Positions 45,097 through 54,906 of a stretch of DNA of 64,000 bases are shown here, in pieces. Within the stretch, counting starts at the first letter, position 1, and each line of letters opens with the position of its first letter. Made by a program: the position numbers and the translations under genes. The stretch comes from CBDCTM01 sp965222005 (GTDB lineage Bacteria > Bacteroidota > Bacteroidia > Chitinophagales > Saprospiraceae): contig OZ244935.1 of the NCBI GenBank assembly GCA_965222005.1, forward strand, positions 5,704,001 to 5,768,000, written 5' to 3'. A model generated the notes under the pieces. That model saw nothing but the letters and a program-made list of their open reading frames with translations. It ran no database searches and was not told the DNA's origin.

Positions 45097-45124
45097 CTTT
45101 CAAAATCAATAGGTGAGTTCCGGC

Positions 45125-48100
45125 TTAATAGATCACCACCCGGTGGCTCCCCTCTCCTGCTGGGGAGCTCAATCTCAGCCAATAGGTACCCGCAACAAGT
45201 CCCTTCGCAGCTACTTGCTGATCCGTATGGCCGCTGCTAAAATCCAGCCATTCGCTGTGAAGCTGGCGGCCCAGTACATCGTAAATCTCCATGCGCAGCC
45301 ACTGCTGAGGCTCGCCTTTCAATTGTAGTTGGAAGGTACCGCGATTTGGGTTTGGATAAAGCGAGAAAGACTCAACGAACGCCAGTTCGGCGATCGCGGT
45401 GATCTGTATCATCAAAGTTACTTCATGTATATTTTCGCCACATTCATTGATCGCTCTAAGCAAAACCGTGTATTCGCCGCTGGCAAAATAGGTATGCTCC
45501 GGATCCGTATCCACACTAGCGTTGCCATCGCCAAACTCCCACTCATAGCGATCCACCGTGCCGTTGGTTTTATTGATAAAAAAGACCGTGCCTCCGTTCA
45601 CTGAATAGCTAAAATCGGCATCCGGCACATCTTTCACCTCTATGAAGTCATTGATTGTCAAAGGTGCCTGGCCGGATGAATTGGACACGGTAAGGCTCAC
45701 CGGATAAAGGCCGGCACTATTATACACCACCGTTGGGTGCTGCTCGGTAGAGCTGGAAGGATCACCTCCCGGGAACACCCACGACCATTGGGCCGCTCCC
45801 GTAGAGAGATCGGTAAATTGAACGCTCAGAGGAGCACAACCCTCTTGTTGATCGGCCTCAAAAGCCACCACAGGCAAGGCCTGCGTTTCGATAATTTGCT
45901 CAATCGTATCAGCTCCGCAAGCGTTTTGGGCAATCAAGGTCACTGTATAAACACCACTATTGTTGTAGTTATAAAACGGGTTGGCTAAATCGCTGCTATT
46001 GCCATCGCCAAAATCCCAGCTATAATCTGTTCCAGCCAATGAGTTATTGAAAAATGAGACCGACAAGCCATTCACCATGTAGCTAAAATTGGCAGTTGGC
46101 AAAGGATCAATGGTAATAAAACTGGTTTGGCTAAAGGTATTCGAGCCAGCCGAATTGGTCACGGTCAGGCTCACTGTAAAGTTGCCACTGATCGGATACA
46201 ATACTGTTGGGTTTTGCTCTTCAGAGCTGGAAGGAATGGCTCCCGGAAACTCCCACTCCCACTGGGCAGCTCCATCCGACTGATCAGTAAACTGTATCTC
46301 CATCGGAGCGCAGCCGTTGCTGGCAGAGGCGCTGAAGGCAGCCGTAGGCGGATCAATCAGCGGATCATCTATGATGGTGATATCCCGTATCATCGTATCG
46401 GGACCGCAGCCGCTATATACCAAGAGCATTACCGTATAGGTGCCGGGATCACTGTACACGTGCGTAGGATCTTCATCATGCGTTTGGGTACCATCACCAA
46501 AAAGCCAGGTTTGCCCGTCAGCCCATTGAGATAAATTGGTAAAATACACGGTTGTCCCGGAAATATTGGCGCTAAAGTCGGCCACCGGTTCATTGGAAAT
46601 ATCGATGTATTCGGTGAGCAGCCGTTCATGTGTACCCAGAGCATTAGTCACGCGCAGCCGAACATCATATTTGCCCGGCATATCATAGCTTACTACCGGA
46701 TTGGCTTCATTGGAGGTAGCGGGGGTGCCCCCTTCAAAGGTCCATTCATACTGCAAGTTGCCGCCAACTGAAAGGCTGGTGAATTGTACCTGGGCCTGCA
46801 GACAGCCGCCATTGCTATCAGAGGTGAAGCTGGCCACCGGAGGGCTCATCACCTGCGGTGAGGCAGTAACGAAAATGGGGCGGGCTGTTAATTCAATGTT
46901 TTGAGCAGCAATGGTGCTTATTTGCCCGGTTTGGGAATGATTCCATTCTTTTTTGAATACCTCAGAAAAGTTAAAAGCCGCCGGGAAGGAATAGGTAGCA
47001 TCCGCCTCTTCTGATTGATCGGTGGTTGTTTCTGCCCACAGGGCATACACATACTCACCTACATCATTGACCATAGCTGCGCCGCGGACACCTGCGGGAA
47101 GCTCCATGGCAGCCGTTCGGTTGGCATCATAGTGGGTGCCAAAAAGCTGATCGGAAGCCGTTTTATAGGCAATCCCTTCCCCATTTACTGATTGGGTATA
47201 AGCATTGGTACCTACCAATTTTTTGTAAAGCCCCATCAGGTCAAACTCGAAATTAGCTTGTGCCAGGGTTTTTTCTTCTCCAAGGCTGTAGATATGGATC
47301 TGCCGTACTCCCAGCTTCATACTGTTGATCACCGCTTTGATGATGAAATTGATCTGCTCTTCTTCACCTCCCATAAATTCGCTGAAAGAGCGGCGCGGCA
47401 AGTTCATCTCGGTGATGATCCACTCCTTTTTAGGATAAGTAACTCCATCATAACCATAATTGCTCAACACACCTTGATACTCATCCTGCCTTCCCATTAC
47501 GCCATCAGCCGCCGCATCGGAATGCCGGTAATACACGAAGTCGAAAATATCATTGTCCCATTCTCTGGTACTCCCGTCAAAGTGGGGATAGGAATGAAAG
47601 CCCATCACGTCAAAGTAGGCTCCTCCTCCGTGCGGATAATCAGCCGTTGGGGTACCGTCAACCGGATTGTCGGTATTGCGGAGGATCGCATCCAGGAAGG
47701 AGGGATAGCCCACTCCTGCTACTACTACGTAGGCATCGGGGTCGGTGGTTTTGATTACCTCCCAGGCAATCCGCAAGGTGCGGACGTAGTGGAAGATCGG
47801 GGCCCGCAATTTGTAATCGCAAGGTTCGGGATTGGCATCCCACCAATTGCCGGGTACGCCGGGAGGTAGCCAGCCTTTGGCACCGGTGTAATCAAAGCCG
47901 GGTTCATTCCAAATTTCCCAAAAGCGGATATAATCTTTATACAAACTCACTGTTTTCCATAGATACAGGGCAAAGTAATTCTCATCATTGACGGGTGTAC
48001 CATTCTCACCATCGTCCCATATGTCGGTATAAAGATTGTCAAACATCTCGGATTGCTCGGTGGGGCAGTAGAAATTGGGGTCGCGCTGATACCATACCGG

Positions 48101-48433
48101 AAATCCTACAATATTGGTTAGCTCTTCCAGCCCGAGGCTCTTGTAATGGTCATAGGTTTCGAGCCGAAAATCATACCCCCAGTTTTCCATAAATTTGCCA
48201 TGCAGGGCCGGGCGGATAGCTTTGGCACCCACTCCGTCGATTCCAAGAGCCGGATTGCCGGCGGCGATATGGGCCAGTTGGACATCATTCCAGGGCGGAT
48301 TGTAGCCCATATTGGTGCCGGGCCTGAAATAGCCATCGTATGGGATCACCTGATCGTTGGCAGTATGTGTAACCTGGGCTATTGTAGAGCCTAAAAAGCA
48401 AAAAATTAGTACGAGTGTAGCAAAATTCTTCAT
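45125..48433 (-). CDS. Secreted GH-A-like glycosidase with six PKD domains and T9SS sorting domain
   Basis: 1102 residues: signal peptide (1-19, ending STIAQ), an N-terminal (beta/alpha)8-type domain (about 25-540) with acid/base Glu177 in WEIWNEPGF and likely nucleophile Glu342 in WIITEMNLPRR, the arrangement of clan GH-A enzymes such as GH39. Then six PKD domains (about 545-1015; examples YEWTFEGGTPATSNEANPVV, YSWDFGDGNSSDLANP) and a type A sorting domain (SFSLYPNPNRGTFQLQL to the end). Substrate unknown, probably a plant or algal polysaccharide. ATG at 48433. The 304-base gap upstream holds divergent regulatory sequence. Confidence 0.88.
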   Translation of the reverse strand: MKNFATLVLIFCFLGSTIAQVTHTANDQVIPYDGYFRPGTNMGYNPPWNDVQLAHIAAGNPALGIDGVGAKAIRPALHGKFMENWGYDFRLETYDHYKSLGLEELTNIVGFPVWYQRDPNFYCPTEQSEMFDNLYTDIWDDGENGTPVNDENYFALYLWKTVSLYKDYIRFWEIWNEPGFDYTGAKGWLPPGVPGNWWDANPEPCDYKLRAPIFHYVRTLRIAWEVIKTTDPDAYVVVAGVGYPSFLDAILRNTDNPVDGTPTADYPHGGGAYFDVMGFHSYPHFDGSTREWDNDIFDFVYYRHSDAAADGVMGRQDEYQGVLSNYGYDGVTYPKKEWIITEMNLPRRSFSEFMGGEEEQINFIIKAVINSMKLGVRQIHIYSLGEEKTLAQANFEFDLMGLYKKLVGTNAYTQSVNGEGIAYKTASDQLFGTHYDANRTAAMELPAGVRGAAMVNDVGEYVYALWAETTTDQSEEADATYSFPAAFNFSEVFKKEWNHSQTGQISTIAAQNIELTARPIFVTASPQVMSPPVASFTSDSNGGCLQAQVQFTSLSVGGNLQYEWTFEGGTPATSNEANPVVSYDMPGKYDVRLRVTNALGTHERLLTEYIDISNEPVADFSANISGTTVYFTNLSQWADGQTWLFGDGTQTHDEDPTHVYSDPGTYTVMLLVYSGCGPDTMIRDITIIDDPLIDPPTAAFSASASNGCAPMEIQFTDQSDGAAQWEWEFPGAIPSSSEEQNPTVLYPISGNFTVSLTVTNSAGSNTFSQTSFITIDPLPTANFSYMVNGLSVSFFNNSLAGTDYSWDFGDGNSSDLANPFYNYNNSGVYTVTLIAQNACGADTIEQIIETQALPVVAFEADQQEGCAPLSVQFTDLSTGAAQWSWVFPGGDPSSSTEQHPTVVYNSAGLYPVSLTVSNSSGQAPLTINDFIEVKDVPDADFSYSVNGGTVFFINKTNGTVDRYEWEFGDGNASVDTDPEHTYFASGEYTVLLRAINECGENIHEVTLMIQITAIAELAFVESFSLYPNPNRGTFQLQLKGEPQQWLRMEIYDVLGRQLHSEWLDFSSGHTDQQVAAKGLVAGTYWLRLSSPAGEGSHRVVIY

Positions 48434-48674
48434 AGTTTATGATATGTTAACGATGATCAAAAAACCCTCGTGTAGTGGGTAAAACAACTACTAACGATAC
48501 TCGAAAAGCATCGGGAATAGATTATATCTTAGCGTTCAGTTTTGGAAGCAGTAAGGGGCAGATTTGCTAAATCGCCCGCTTGTTTTTTTAAAAATCGGTA
48601 AGGGATGAGAAATGGGTCAGGGGTAACATATTGCCAGGAGATAATAGCAATTGCCTGTCAAATATACGACTTCC

Positions 48675-48710
48675 TTTGGTTTATATCCACACTGATCCTC
48701 TTTATTTTTG
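48675..48710 (+). promoter_or_regulatory. Probable promoter of the 3-methyladenine glycosylase gene
   Basis: TTTG at 48675-48678, a 24-base gap, then TATTTTTG at 48703-48710. Both match the -33/-7 forms, with spacing slightly over the usual range. The ATG is 28 bases downstream. Confidence 0.5.
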
Positions 48711-48737
48711 CGCCTATTGCCCAACCAACCCAAAGTT

Positions 48738-49358
48738 ATGAGTAAGCAAACCCATATCCTTCCCCGTGACTTTTATCTCAGTTCTGATGTGGTGCAATTA
48801 GGCAGGGATTTGCTCGGCAAATGGCTCGTCACGCAGATCGGCGCACAGCGCTGTGCTGCCCGTATAGTGGAGACAGAAGCCTATCGCGGGCCGGATGACA
48901 AAGCTTGCCATGCCTATGGAAATCGCTTCACAGCCCGCACCAGCGCAATGTTTAAGGCCGGAGGCCATGCGTATGTGTATTTGTGCTATGGCATTCATCA
49001 CCTCTTCAATATAGTCACTGGCCCCGAGGGCAGCCCACATGCTGTACTGATCCGGGCGGTGGAGCCGCTTGAAAATCTGGACATCATGCTGAAAAGGCGT
49101 AATTTTGAGCGAGCCCGGCCACAATTATGCGCCGGGCCGGGCGTTCTGACTAAGGCACTCGGCATCCATACCGGGCATAGTGGCCTTGACTTATGCGCAG
49201 CCCGGAGCCAGATTTGGCTGGAAGAACACCACAAAGAGGTGCCTGCCAAACAAATCGTAGCCAGCCCGCGAGTGGGCGTACAATATGCCGAAGAATGCGC
49301 CTCCTGGCCCTGGCGCTTTCGGATAAAGGGCAATGCCTGGACAAGCCCAGCAAAGTAA
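48738..49358 (+). CDS. mpg: 3-methyladenine DNA glycosylase (AAG/MPG type)
   Basis: 206 residues. It removes alkylated purines from DNA by base flipping. Family signatures seen: LGRDLLGKWLV, the catalytic ARIVETEAYRGPDDKACHAYG with Glu and Tyr, MFKAGGHAYVYLCYGIHHLFN, and the C-terminal SPRVGVQYAEECASWPWRF. Length matches the family. ATG at 48738 begins MSKQTHILPRDFYLSSD; a CTT-rich upstream extension is less likely. The T9SS plug gene begins 21 bases after its stop. Confidence 0.94.
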   Translation: MSKQTHILPRDFYLSSDVVQLGRDLLGKWLVTQIGAQRCAARIVETEAYRGPDDKACHAYGNRFTARTSAMFKAGGHAYVYLCYGIHHLFNIVTGPEGSPHAVLIRAVEPLENLDIMLKRRNFERARPQLCAGPGVLTKALGIHTGHSGLDLCAARSQIWLEEHHKEVPAKQIVASPRVGVQYAEECASWPWRFRIKGNAWTSPAK

Positions 49359-49378
49359 TAAGCCAGAAACTTGAGAAG

Positions 49379-50719
49379 ATGCGAATCAAAATTAAGCGAA
49401 TACTCTTATTAATTCTGCCGATTCTGTTGCCTTTACTATCCATTAGTCAATCGGGCGGAGATACATACGATGGCGTATTCGATCACAGTATTCATTCGGT
49501 GAAGTTTCATCTCAATGGCCTGGTATTGAGTTATCCGATCATAGAGCTGGGGTCCCGCTCACAGCTTTCATTGAGCTTCGATAAGCTTGACGAAGAGGTT
49601 ACCGACTATATCTATACCCTCACGCACTGTAATGCTGACTGGAAATCGAGCGACCTATCTGATCTGGAATATCTGGAGGGATTCAACGGTGAGCGCATCC
49701 TGGATTATGAATACTCCTTTCGAACGATCGTCCCCTACACCCATTATCGTCTTCTTCTCCCCAACAGCGATATTAGATGGACCAAGTCGGGCAATTATCT
49801 GCTTCAGGTGTACGAAGATACCGAAGAGCGGCCCCTGGTGATACGGCGCCGCTTTGTAGTGGTAGAGCCTGTATTCCGCATCATCCCCGAAATACAACGC
49901 CCGGCCAAAGTGAGTAAGTCCAGAAGCCATCAGGAGATCGACTTCAAAGTGAATCACAAAGGGATCGCTATACAAAACCCACAGCTTGAAGTGAAGGTGG
50001 TAGTGCTGCAAAACGGCATCTGGCAAAACGCTAAAAGTGGCCTGCACCCCTTGTTTCAACGAGAGGAAAGCTTGATCTATGACTATCAGGACAAGCTGGT
50101 ATTTCCGGCGGGTAAAGAGTTCCGTTCGCTTGATATGCGCTCCCTTCGCTCCCGCTCACAGATAATTCGGGAAGTCATCGAGTACGATGATGCGTACGAA
50201 GTCTATTTATACACAGAGAAAAAGCGCACCTTTAAACATTATTCCTTTATCAATGACATCAACGGCCAATTCGTTATCGAAAACCTCGATCAATCCCGGG
50301 AAGTTGATCGGCGGATGGCTGCCGACTTGGGCATTGATTTTATCAATTTCGATCCTAATAATGATATCCACAACTTAGAAGGTGACTATGCTTATGTATA
50401 TTTCTCCGTCGATGCGCCCGTAGAGTTGCAAGACACCTCAATATATGTGTTTGGCAGTTTAAGTGATTGGCGGCCCGATGAGCGCTTCAAAATGAAGTAC
50501 AATCATGATTTGCATATCTACGAAGCCGAAGTTCTACTCAAGCAAGGCTTTTACAATTACTACTTCGCCGCTCTTAATAAGGGGATAATAAACCTTGAAC
50601 ATTTTGAAGGCAATTGGTACCAAACCGAAAATACATATACCATACTCGTATATTACCGCCCTTTCGGCCAGCGCTACGACCGCCTGGTAGCAGTACACAG
50701 CCTAAGTTCTTCTCAATAG
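49379..50719 (+). CDS. Type IX secretion system plug protein (former DUF5103)
   Basis: 446 residues: signal peptide (1-23, ending LLSISQ), then the two-part plug-protein family: first domain (about 30-165: HSIHSVKFHLNGLVLSYPIIELGS, YTLTHCNADWKSSDLSDLEYLEGF, FPAGKEFRSLDMRSLR further on) and a C-terminal CBM48-like segment (YVFGSLSDWRPDERFKMKYN). In Flavobacterium the plug binds the SprA translocon and seals it. This is a firm family match by sequence style. Likely shares a transcript with mpg, which is functionally unrelated. Confidence 0.87.
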   Translation: MRIKIKRILLLILPILLPLLSISQSGGDTYDGVFDHSIHSVKFHLNGLVLSYPIIELGSRSQLSLSFDKLDEEVTDYIYTLTHCNADWKSSDLSDLEYLEGFNGERILDYEYSFRTIVPYTHYRLLLPNSDIRWTKSGNYLLQVYEDTEERPLVIRRRFVVVEPVFRIIPEIQRPAKVSKSRSHQEIDFKVNHKGIAIQNPQLEVKVVVLQNGIWQNAKSGLHPLFQREESLIYDYQDKLVFPAGKEFRSLDMRSLRSRSQIIREVIEYDDAYEVYLYTEKKRTFKHYSFINDINGQFVIENLDQSREVDRRMAADLGIDFINFDPNNDIHNLEGDYAYVYFSVDAPVELQDTSIYVFGSLSDWRPDERFKMKYNHDLHIYEAEVLLKQGFYNYYFAALNKGIINLEHFEGNWYQTENTYTILVYYRPFGQRYDRLVAVHSLSSSQ

Positions 50720-51014
50720 CACAGCTGCCCAAGTAGCTGCCAGGTCCCAAGGCTTGTCGCTTCTTTATCATCCGAAAATTCTCTATTTTGATCCCAAATA
50801 ATTCCGGCTTGATATAAATATTTAGCCTATTTTGTGCATTTCCACTACACTTGTGTAGGTGGACGGGAAAAATCAACCGTCTTCAATTTGTACGAAGTTT
50901 TGCAGCCGGGAGTATTTAGTCAACCACCACCAAAGGAGGTGGATTTCTATATCACATTAAAAAGATATTTAGGCTGCCTTGCATCACATCAGAATAAATT
51001 AAAATATAATAAAT

Positions 51015-52460
51015 ATGAATAAAAAGCTAAAACTCGCTACTCTCTTTTGTTGCCTTGTCACCCTTGCGTTGCAAGCACAGGAAGAATGGACCTTGCAGCG
51101 CTGTATCGAATATGCCCAGCAGAACAGCCTGACGATCAAAAGTGCAGAAATTGATATTCGCAATGCCCAACTCAGCGAGCAGAGCAACAAGATGGCGCGC
51201 CTGCCCAACCTCAATGCAAGTACCAGAGGGCGGATCAGTTTTGGTCGTACCATCAATCTGACCACCAACTCTTTCGAATCTGAAAGCCGCACCAGCCAAA
51301 GCCTTTCCCTGGACGCCGGGCTCACTTTGTACAACGGCCAATCCATCTCCAACTCTATAAAGCAAAGTCAGTATGATGTTGCGGCCGCCAGAGCCGATGC
51401 CGAAGATATTAGCCGCGATATTGCACTGCAGGTAGCGAGGGCTTATCTCAGCATCCTTTTTTCACAGGAGCAGCTGGAAAATGCCCTCAAAAGCAAACAG
51501 CAAACCGCCCTTCAGCTCGATCAGATCAGTAAGCTCATTCAGGCCGGTACCCGCCCCCAGAGCGAACGGCTCGACATTGAAGCGCAGCTGGCCCGCGATG
51601 AGCAGGCCGTGATTACACAGCAAAACGAGGTGGCTATCAGCTATCTCAACCTCAAGCAGCTCCTCGAGCTGCCTCCCGATTACAACCTCAGCATAAAAAT
51701 ACCAGACGTTTCAACACCTCCCGATACCCAGCCGGAAACCTTTACACTCAAAAATGTGTATGCACAGGCACTACAAAACCAACCCAGTATCCGGGCAGGC
51801 GAACTGCGGCTACGCAGCGCAGAGATGGCAGTGGACATAGCCAAAGCCAATATGCTTCCCACCGTATCGCTCTTCGGTAGCATCAGCACCAATTGGGCCG
51901 CAAAAACCAAGGATTTCACCAAACCCAATACGGACAACAGGCAGATTGTTTATGTTCCTCAGGAGGCCCGAATAAATGGAAACGATGTACAATTGGAGTT
52001 CCCTGATGAAATAGGTATTACTTATCCTAATAAAACCTATTTCGATCAGCTCAATGACAATTTCGGTCAGTTGGCAGGTGTATCCGTTAGCATCCCCATT
52101 TTCAACAATGGTCGCACCAGCATTGCTATGGAGCGAGCCCGCCTGAATATTATGAACACCGAAATTATTAATGAACAGGTTAAACAAACCCTCAAATCAG
52201 AAATTCAGCGGGCCATCGCCGATGCACAGGCTGCCAAAAAGCAGCTGGACGCTGCCGAACGATCCGTCCTTGCGTTGGAAACTGCCTATCAGAATGCTGA
52301 AAAGCGTTTTAGACTCGGTGCGATCAACACCTTTGAATACACTACCTCCGGCAACAATCTCGACCAGGCCCGTGTTGACTTTATTGTGGCCAAGTACGAT
52401 TATATTTTCAAACTCAAAATCGTCGATTATTACCTCGGCAAAACGATTGAGCTGGATTAA
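51015..52460 (+). CDS. TolC-family outer-membrane efflux protein
   Basis: 481 residues. Signal peptide (1-21, ending LALQAQ), then two repeats of the outer-membrane-factor fold: long helices (e.g. ADAEDISRDIALQVARAYLSILFSQEQLENAL and QTLKSEIQRAIADAQAAKKQLDAAERSV) and barrel strands (SRTSQSLSLDAGLTLYNGQ, GVSVSIPIFNNGRT). It forms a trimeric exit duct for a pump or secretion system. A MacA-like adaptor follows by 35 bases. The 295-base gap upstream has no convincing gene. Confidence 0.92.
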   Translation: MNKKLKLATLFCCLVTLALQAQEEWTLQRCIEYAQQNSLTIKSAEIDIRNAQLSEQSNKMARLPNLNASTRGRISFGRTINLTTNSFESESRTSQSLSLDAGLTLYNGQSISNSIKQSQYDVAAARADAEDISRDIALQVARAYLSILFSQEQLENALKSKQQTALQLDQISKLIQAGTRPQSERLDIEAQLARDEQAVITQQNEVAISYLNLKQLLELPPDYNLSIKIPDVSTPPDTQPETFTLKNVYAQALQNQPSIRAGELRLRSAEMAVDIAKANMLPTVSLFGSISTNWAAKTKDFTKPNTDNRQIVYVPQEARINGNDVQLEFPDEIGITYPNKTYFDQLNDNFGQLAGVSVSIPIFNNGRTSIAMERARLNIMNTEIINEQVKQTLKSEIQRAIADAQAAKKQLDAAERSVLALETAYQNAEKRFRLGAINTFEYTTSGNNLDQARVDFIVAKYDYIFKLKIVDYYLGKTIELD

Positions 52461-52495
52461 AAAATATTCGGACGCTTTTTATGATCTATTAAATT

Positions 52496-53917
52496 ATGGC
52501 AAAGCGAAAAAACAGCAAACTCATTTACGGCCTGGTTGGCCTAGTCGTATTATTACTGGCCTTCGCCATTTATAAATCAAAAAACCGACCCCGCGGAGAG
52601 CGGGTAAGCACGGAGAAGGTAGAGCGCCGTACCATTATGGAGCAGGTGGCTGCCAGTGGCAAAATATTTCCTGAAACGGAAGTCAAAATCAGTTCCGATG
52701 TATCTGGCGAAATTGTCGAGCTTTTTGTGCAGGAAGGGGATTCCGTGCAGGCCGGGCAAATATTGGCCCGTATCGATCCTGACTCCTATCAGAGCCAGGT
52801 AGAGCGCGGCACAGCCGGTGTCAACAACGCCAAAGCTCAGCTGGCCAATGCCCGCAGCGGCATCGAACGTTCCAAAGCCCAGCTTGCCCAGGCTATCGCT
52901 CAAAAGGAGCAGATCGAAGCTCAGCTCATCAATACCCGCGATATGCACAACCGCAACAAAACACTGCATCACGAAGGTGTCATTTCCGATTCCGAACTGG
53001 AAGCTTCCCTCAGCAACCTCCAGGCTCTCGAAGCCAATTTGCGCGCCTCACAGGCTGCCGTCAAAACGGCAGAAGCCAATCTTGAGGCCGCAAAGCGCTC
53101 CGCCGAAGCAGCTGATTATACTGTAAAAAGCACCCAAGCTTCCCTCAAAGAATTGCAAACCAGCCTTCGCCGAACTACCATCTACGCCCCTACCGATGGC
53201 ACTATCTCGGTGCTGAATGTGGAGCAGGGCGAGCGCGTGGTAGGTACCATTCAAATGGCCGGAACGGAGATGATGCGTATCGCCAATATGCACATCATGG
53301 AGGTACAGGTAGATGTGAGCGAAAACGATGTGCTGCGCGTTTCGGTAGGCGACAAGGCTCAAATAGAAGTGGATGCGTATTTGGATCGGAAATTTAGCGG
53401 CACGGTTACAGAAATTGCTTCCTCTGCCAGCGGTAGTGGCAACAGCCTCACAACGGATCAGGTTATCAATTTTGTAGTAAAAATTCGCATCGATCAGCAA
53501 TCGTATAAAGACCTAAGCGCCCAATCCGGCGGTTTTCCTTTCCGCCCCGGCATGTCGGCATCTGTAGAAATCAATACCCAAACGGCTAAGGATGTGCTCA
53601 GTATTCCTATTCAGGCGGTCACTACAAAGGATATGAGCAAGAAAAAGCATAAAGACCCCGATGCTCCTGCTGCCAGGGAGGCCAGCCTCCGCAAAGATGA
53701 GCTAAAAGAGGTCGTTTTCATAGCCAGTGGGGACACAGCGAGCCTGCAAGTGGTAAAAACCGGCATCCAGGATGATAGCTATATCCAGATACTGGAAGGG
53801 CTGGAAGAAGGGACTCCCATAGTTGTGGCGCCCTACACCGCCATCTCTAAAAAACTGGAAAGCGGCACCCAAATAACGGTAGTGGATCAGGACCAGCTCT
53901 ATAAAAAGAAGGATTGA
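52496..53917 (+). CDS. MacA-like periplasmic adaptor (HlyD family)
   Basis: 473 residues: N-terminal membrane anchor (YGLVGLVVLLLAFAIYKS), barrel-sandwich half (VKISSDVSGEIVELFVQEGDSV), a long alpha-helical hairpin (about 95-215, rich in Ala/Gln/Glu), second half-motif (RRTTIYAPTDGTISVLNVEQGE), then beta-barrel and membrane-proximal domains. The C-terminal acidic-basic insertion SKKKHKDPDAPAAREASLRK is unusual. Such adaptors join TolC to a MacB-type ABC pump; no pump gene follows in this window. Confidence 0.9.
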   Translation: MAKRKNSKLIYGLVGLVVLLLAFAIYKSKNRPRGERVSTEKVERRTIMEQVAASGKIFPETEVKISSDVSGEIVELFVQEGDSVQAGQILARIDPDSYQSQVERGTAGVNNAKAQLANARSGIERSKAQLAQAIAQKEQIEAQLINTRDMHNRNKTLHHEGVISDSELEASLSNLQALEANLRASQAAVKTAEANLEAAKRSAEAADYTVKSTQASLKELQTSLRRTTIYAPTDGTISVLNVEQGERVVGTIQMAGTEMMRIANMHIMEVQVDVSENDVLRVSVGDKAQIEVDAYLDRKFSGTVTEIASSASGSGNSLTTDQVINFVVKIRIDQQSYKDLSAQSGGFPFRPGMSASVEINTQTAKDVLSIPIQAVTTKDMSKKKHKDPDAPAAREASLRKDELKEVVFIASGDTASLQVVKTGIQDDSYIQILEGLEEGTPIVVAPYTAISKKLESGTQITVVDQDQLYKKKD

Positions 53918-53993
53918 GGGCTGGTTCGGAGGGCAAGGAGCCTCTCTGTTAGCCTGATTATTAGCATTTGAAAAGCCTCCAAATCCACCATTC

Positions 53994-54590
53994 ATGCTCA
54001 AAGCCGCGGCGCTCCTCATTTTCATCAAAAACCCGCAACTTGGCCATGTCAAAACCAGGCTGGCCAAAAGCCTGGGCGATGTTAAAGCACTGCAAATCTA
54101 TCAGGCGCTGCTACAGCATACCCGCCAGATCACCCGCCAAATTGATGCGACCCGCTACCTGTACTACAGCCAATTTATCGACCAGCAGGACGATTGGCCG
54201 GCAGCGCAGTTCCACAAATCCCTGCAACAGAAAGGAAACCTGGGAGCCAAAATGAAGCACGCCTTTGAGGAGGCTTTGGAGAAGCATGAAAGGGTCATCA
54301 TTATTGGCAGTGACTGTGCCTCCCTGACTGCTGAGCTATTGCGACAAGCTTTCGAGCAATTAAAAACCCATGATTTTGTAATCGGGCCGGCAATGGACGG
54401 AGGCTACTATCTGCTGGGCATGCAACAACTTTCCGTGCAGCTTTTTGATAGTATTCCCTGGAGCACCGAAGAGGTATTGAATAGTACGCTCCAGCGCGTG
54501 CAGCAGGCTGGAAAGAATTATTTCCTCTTACCCGAATTATCAGATATCGACTATGAAGCGGACTGGTTGAAGTACGGCTGGCAGCTCTAG
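53994..54590 (+). CDS. TIGR04282-family glycosyltransferase (DUF2064)
   Basis: 198 residues. Typical features: LLIFIKNPQLGHVKTRLAKSLGD at the N-terminus, IIIGSDCASLTAELLRQAF, and FVIGPAMDGGYYLLGMQQ. The family is linked to arsenosugar biosynthesis in some bacteria and is related to nucleotide-sugar transferases. No arsenic-metabolism genes are next to it here. The ATG at 53994 begins directly at the domain. Confidence 0.88.
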   Translation: MLKAAALLIFIKNPQLGHVKTRLAKSLGDVKALQIYQALLQHTRQITRQIDATRYLYYSQFIDQQDDWPAAQFHKSLQQKGNLGAKMKHAFEEALEKHERVIIIGSDCASLTAELLRQAFEQLKTHDFVIGPAMDGGYYLLGMQQLSVQLFDSIPWSTEEVLNSTLQRVQQAGKNYFLLPELSDIDYEADWLKYGWQL

Positions 54591-54734
54591 TCGCCCCAAT
54601 GCCAAGTCATTGGACAGATTATACCGCTGCCGATTGGGATTCGCTATCGCTCATCAGGCCCCTGAGTTATAAATGTACGGCAGTTCTTTTTAGACTTTGC
54701 AACTCTCAGATTTTGAGACTTTCAGGCTAATCGC

Positions 54735-54906
54735 ACTAGTGGTCTGTCAAGATTAAATTGCCGGCTGCCTTTGGCGTATTTTGCACATGTACTGCGTTAC
54801 AGAACCGGCCTTGATAGCTACGGCTATCAGACCGAACCTGCGCCTTGTCCATGCACAAACTACACTCAAATTCAACTCGTCATTTAAACGTTGACAGACC
54901 ACTAGT
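54735..54906. mobile_element. MITE-like palindromic element with perfect 16-bp terminal inverted repeats
   Basis: 172 bp bounded by ACTAGTGGTCTGTCAA (54735-54750) and its perfect complement TTGACAGACCACTAGT (54891-54906). CTAG at each end could be a 4-base target duplication. The inside folds back on itself with an inner hairpin TGATAGC-TACG-GCTATCA near the centre and partial complementarity further out. No coding frame. The right end supplies the TAG stop of the cytochrome gene. Flanking sequence 54591-54734 has nothing else notable. Confidence 0.7.
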
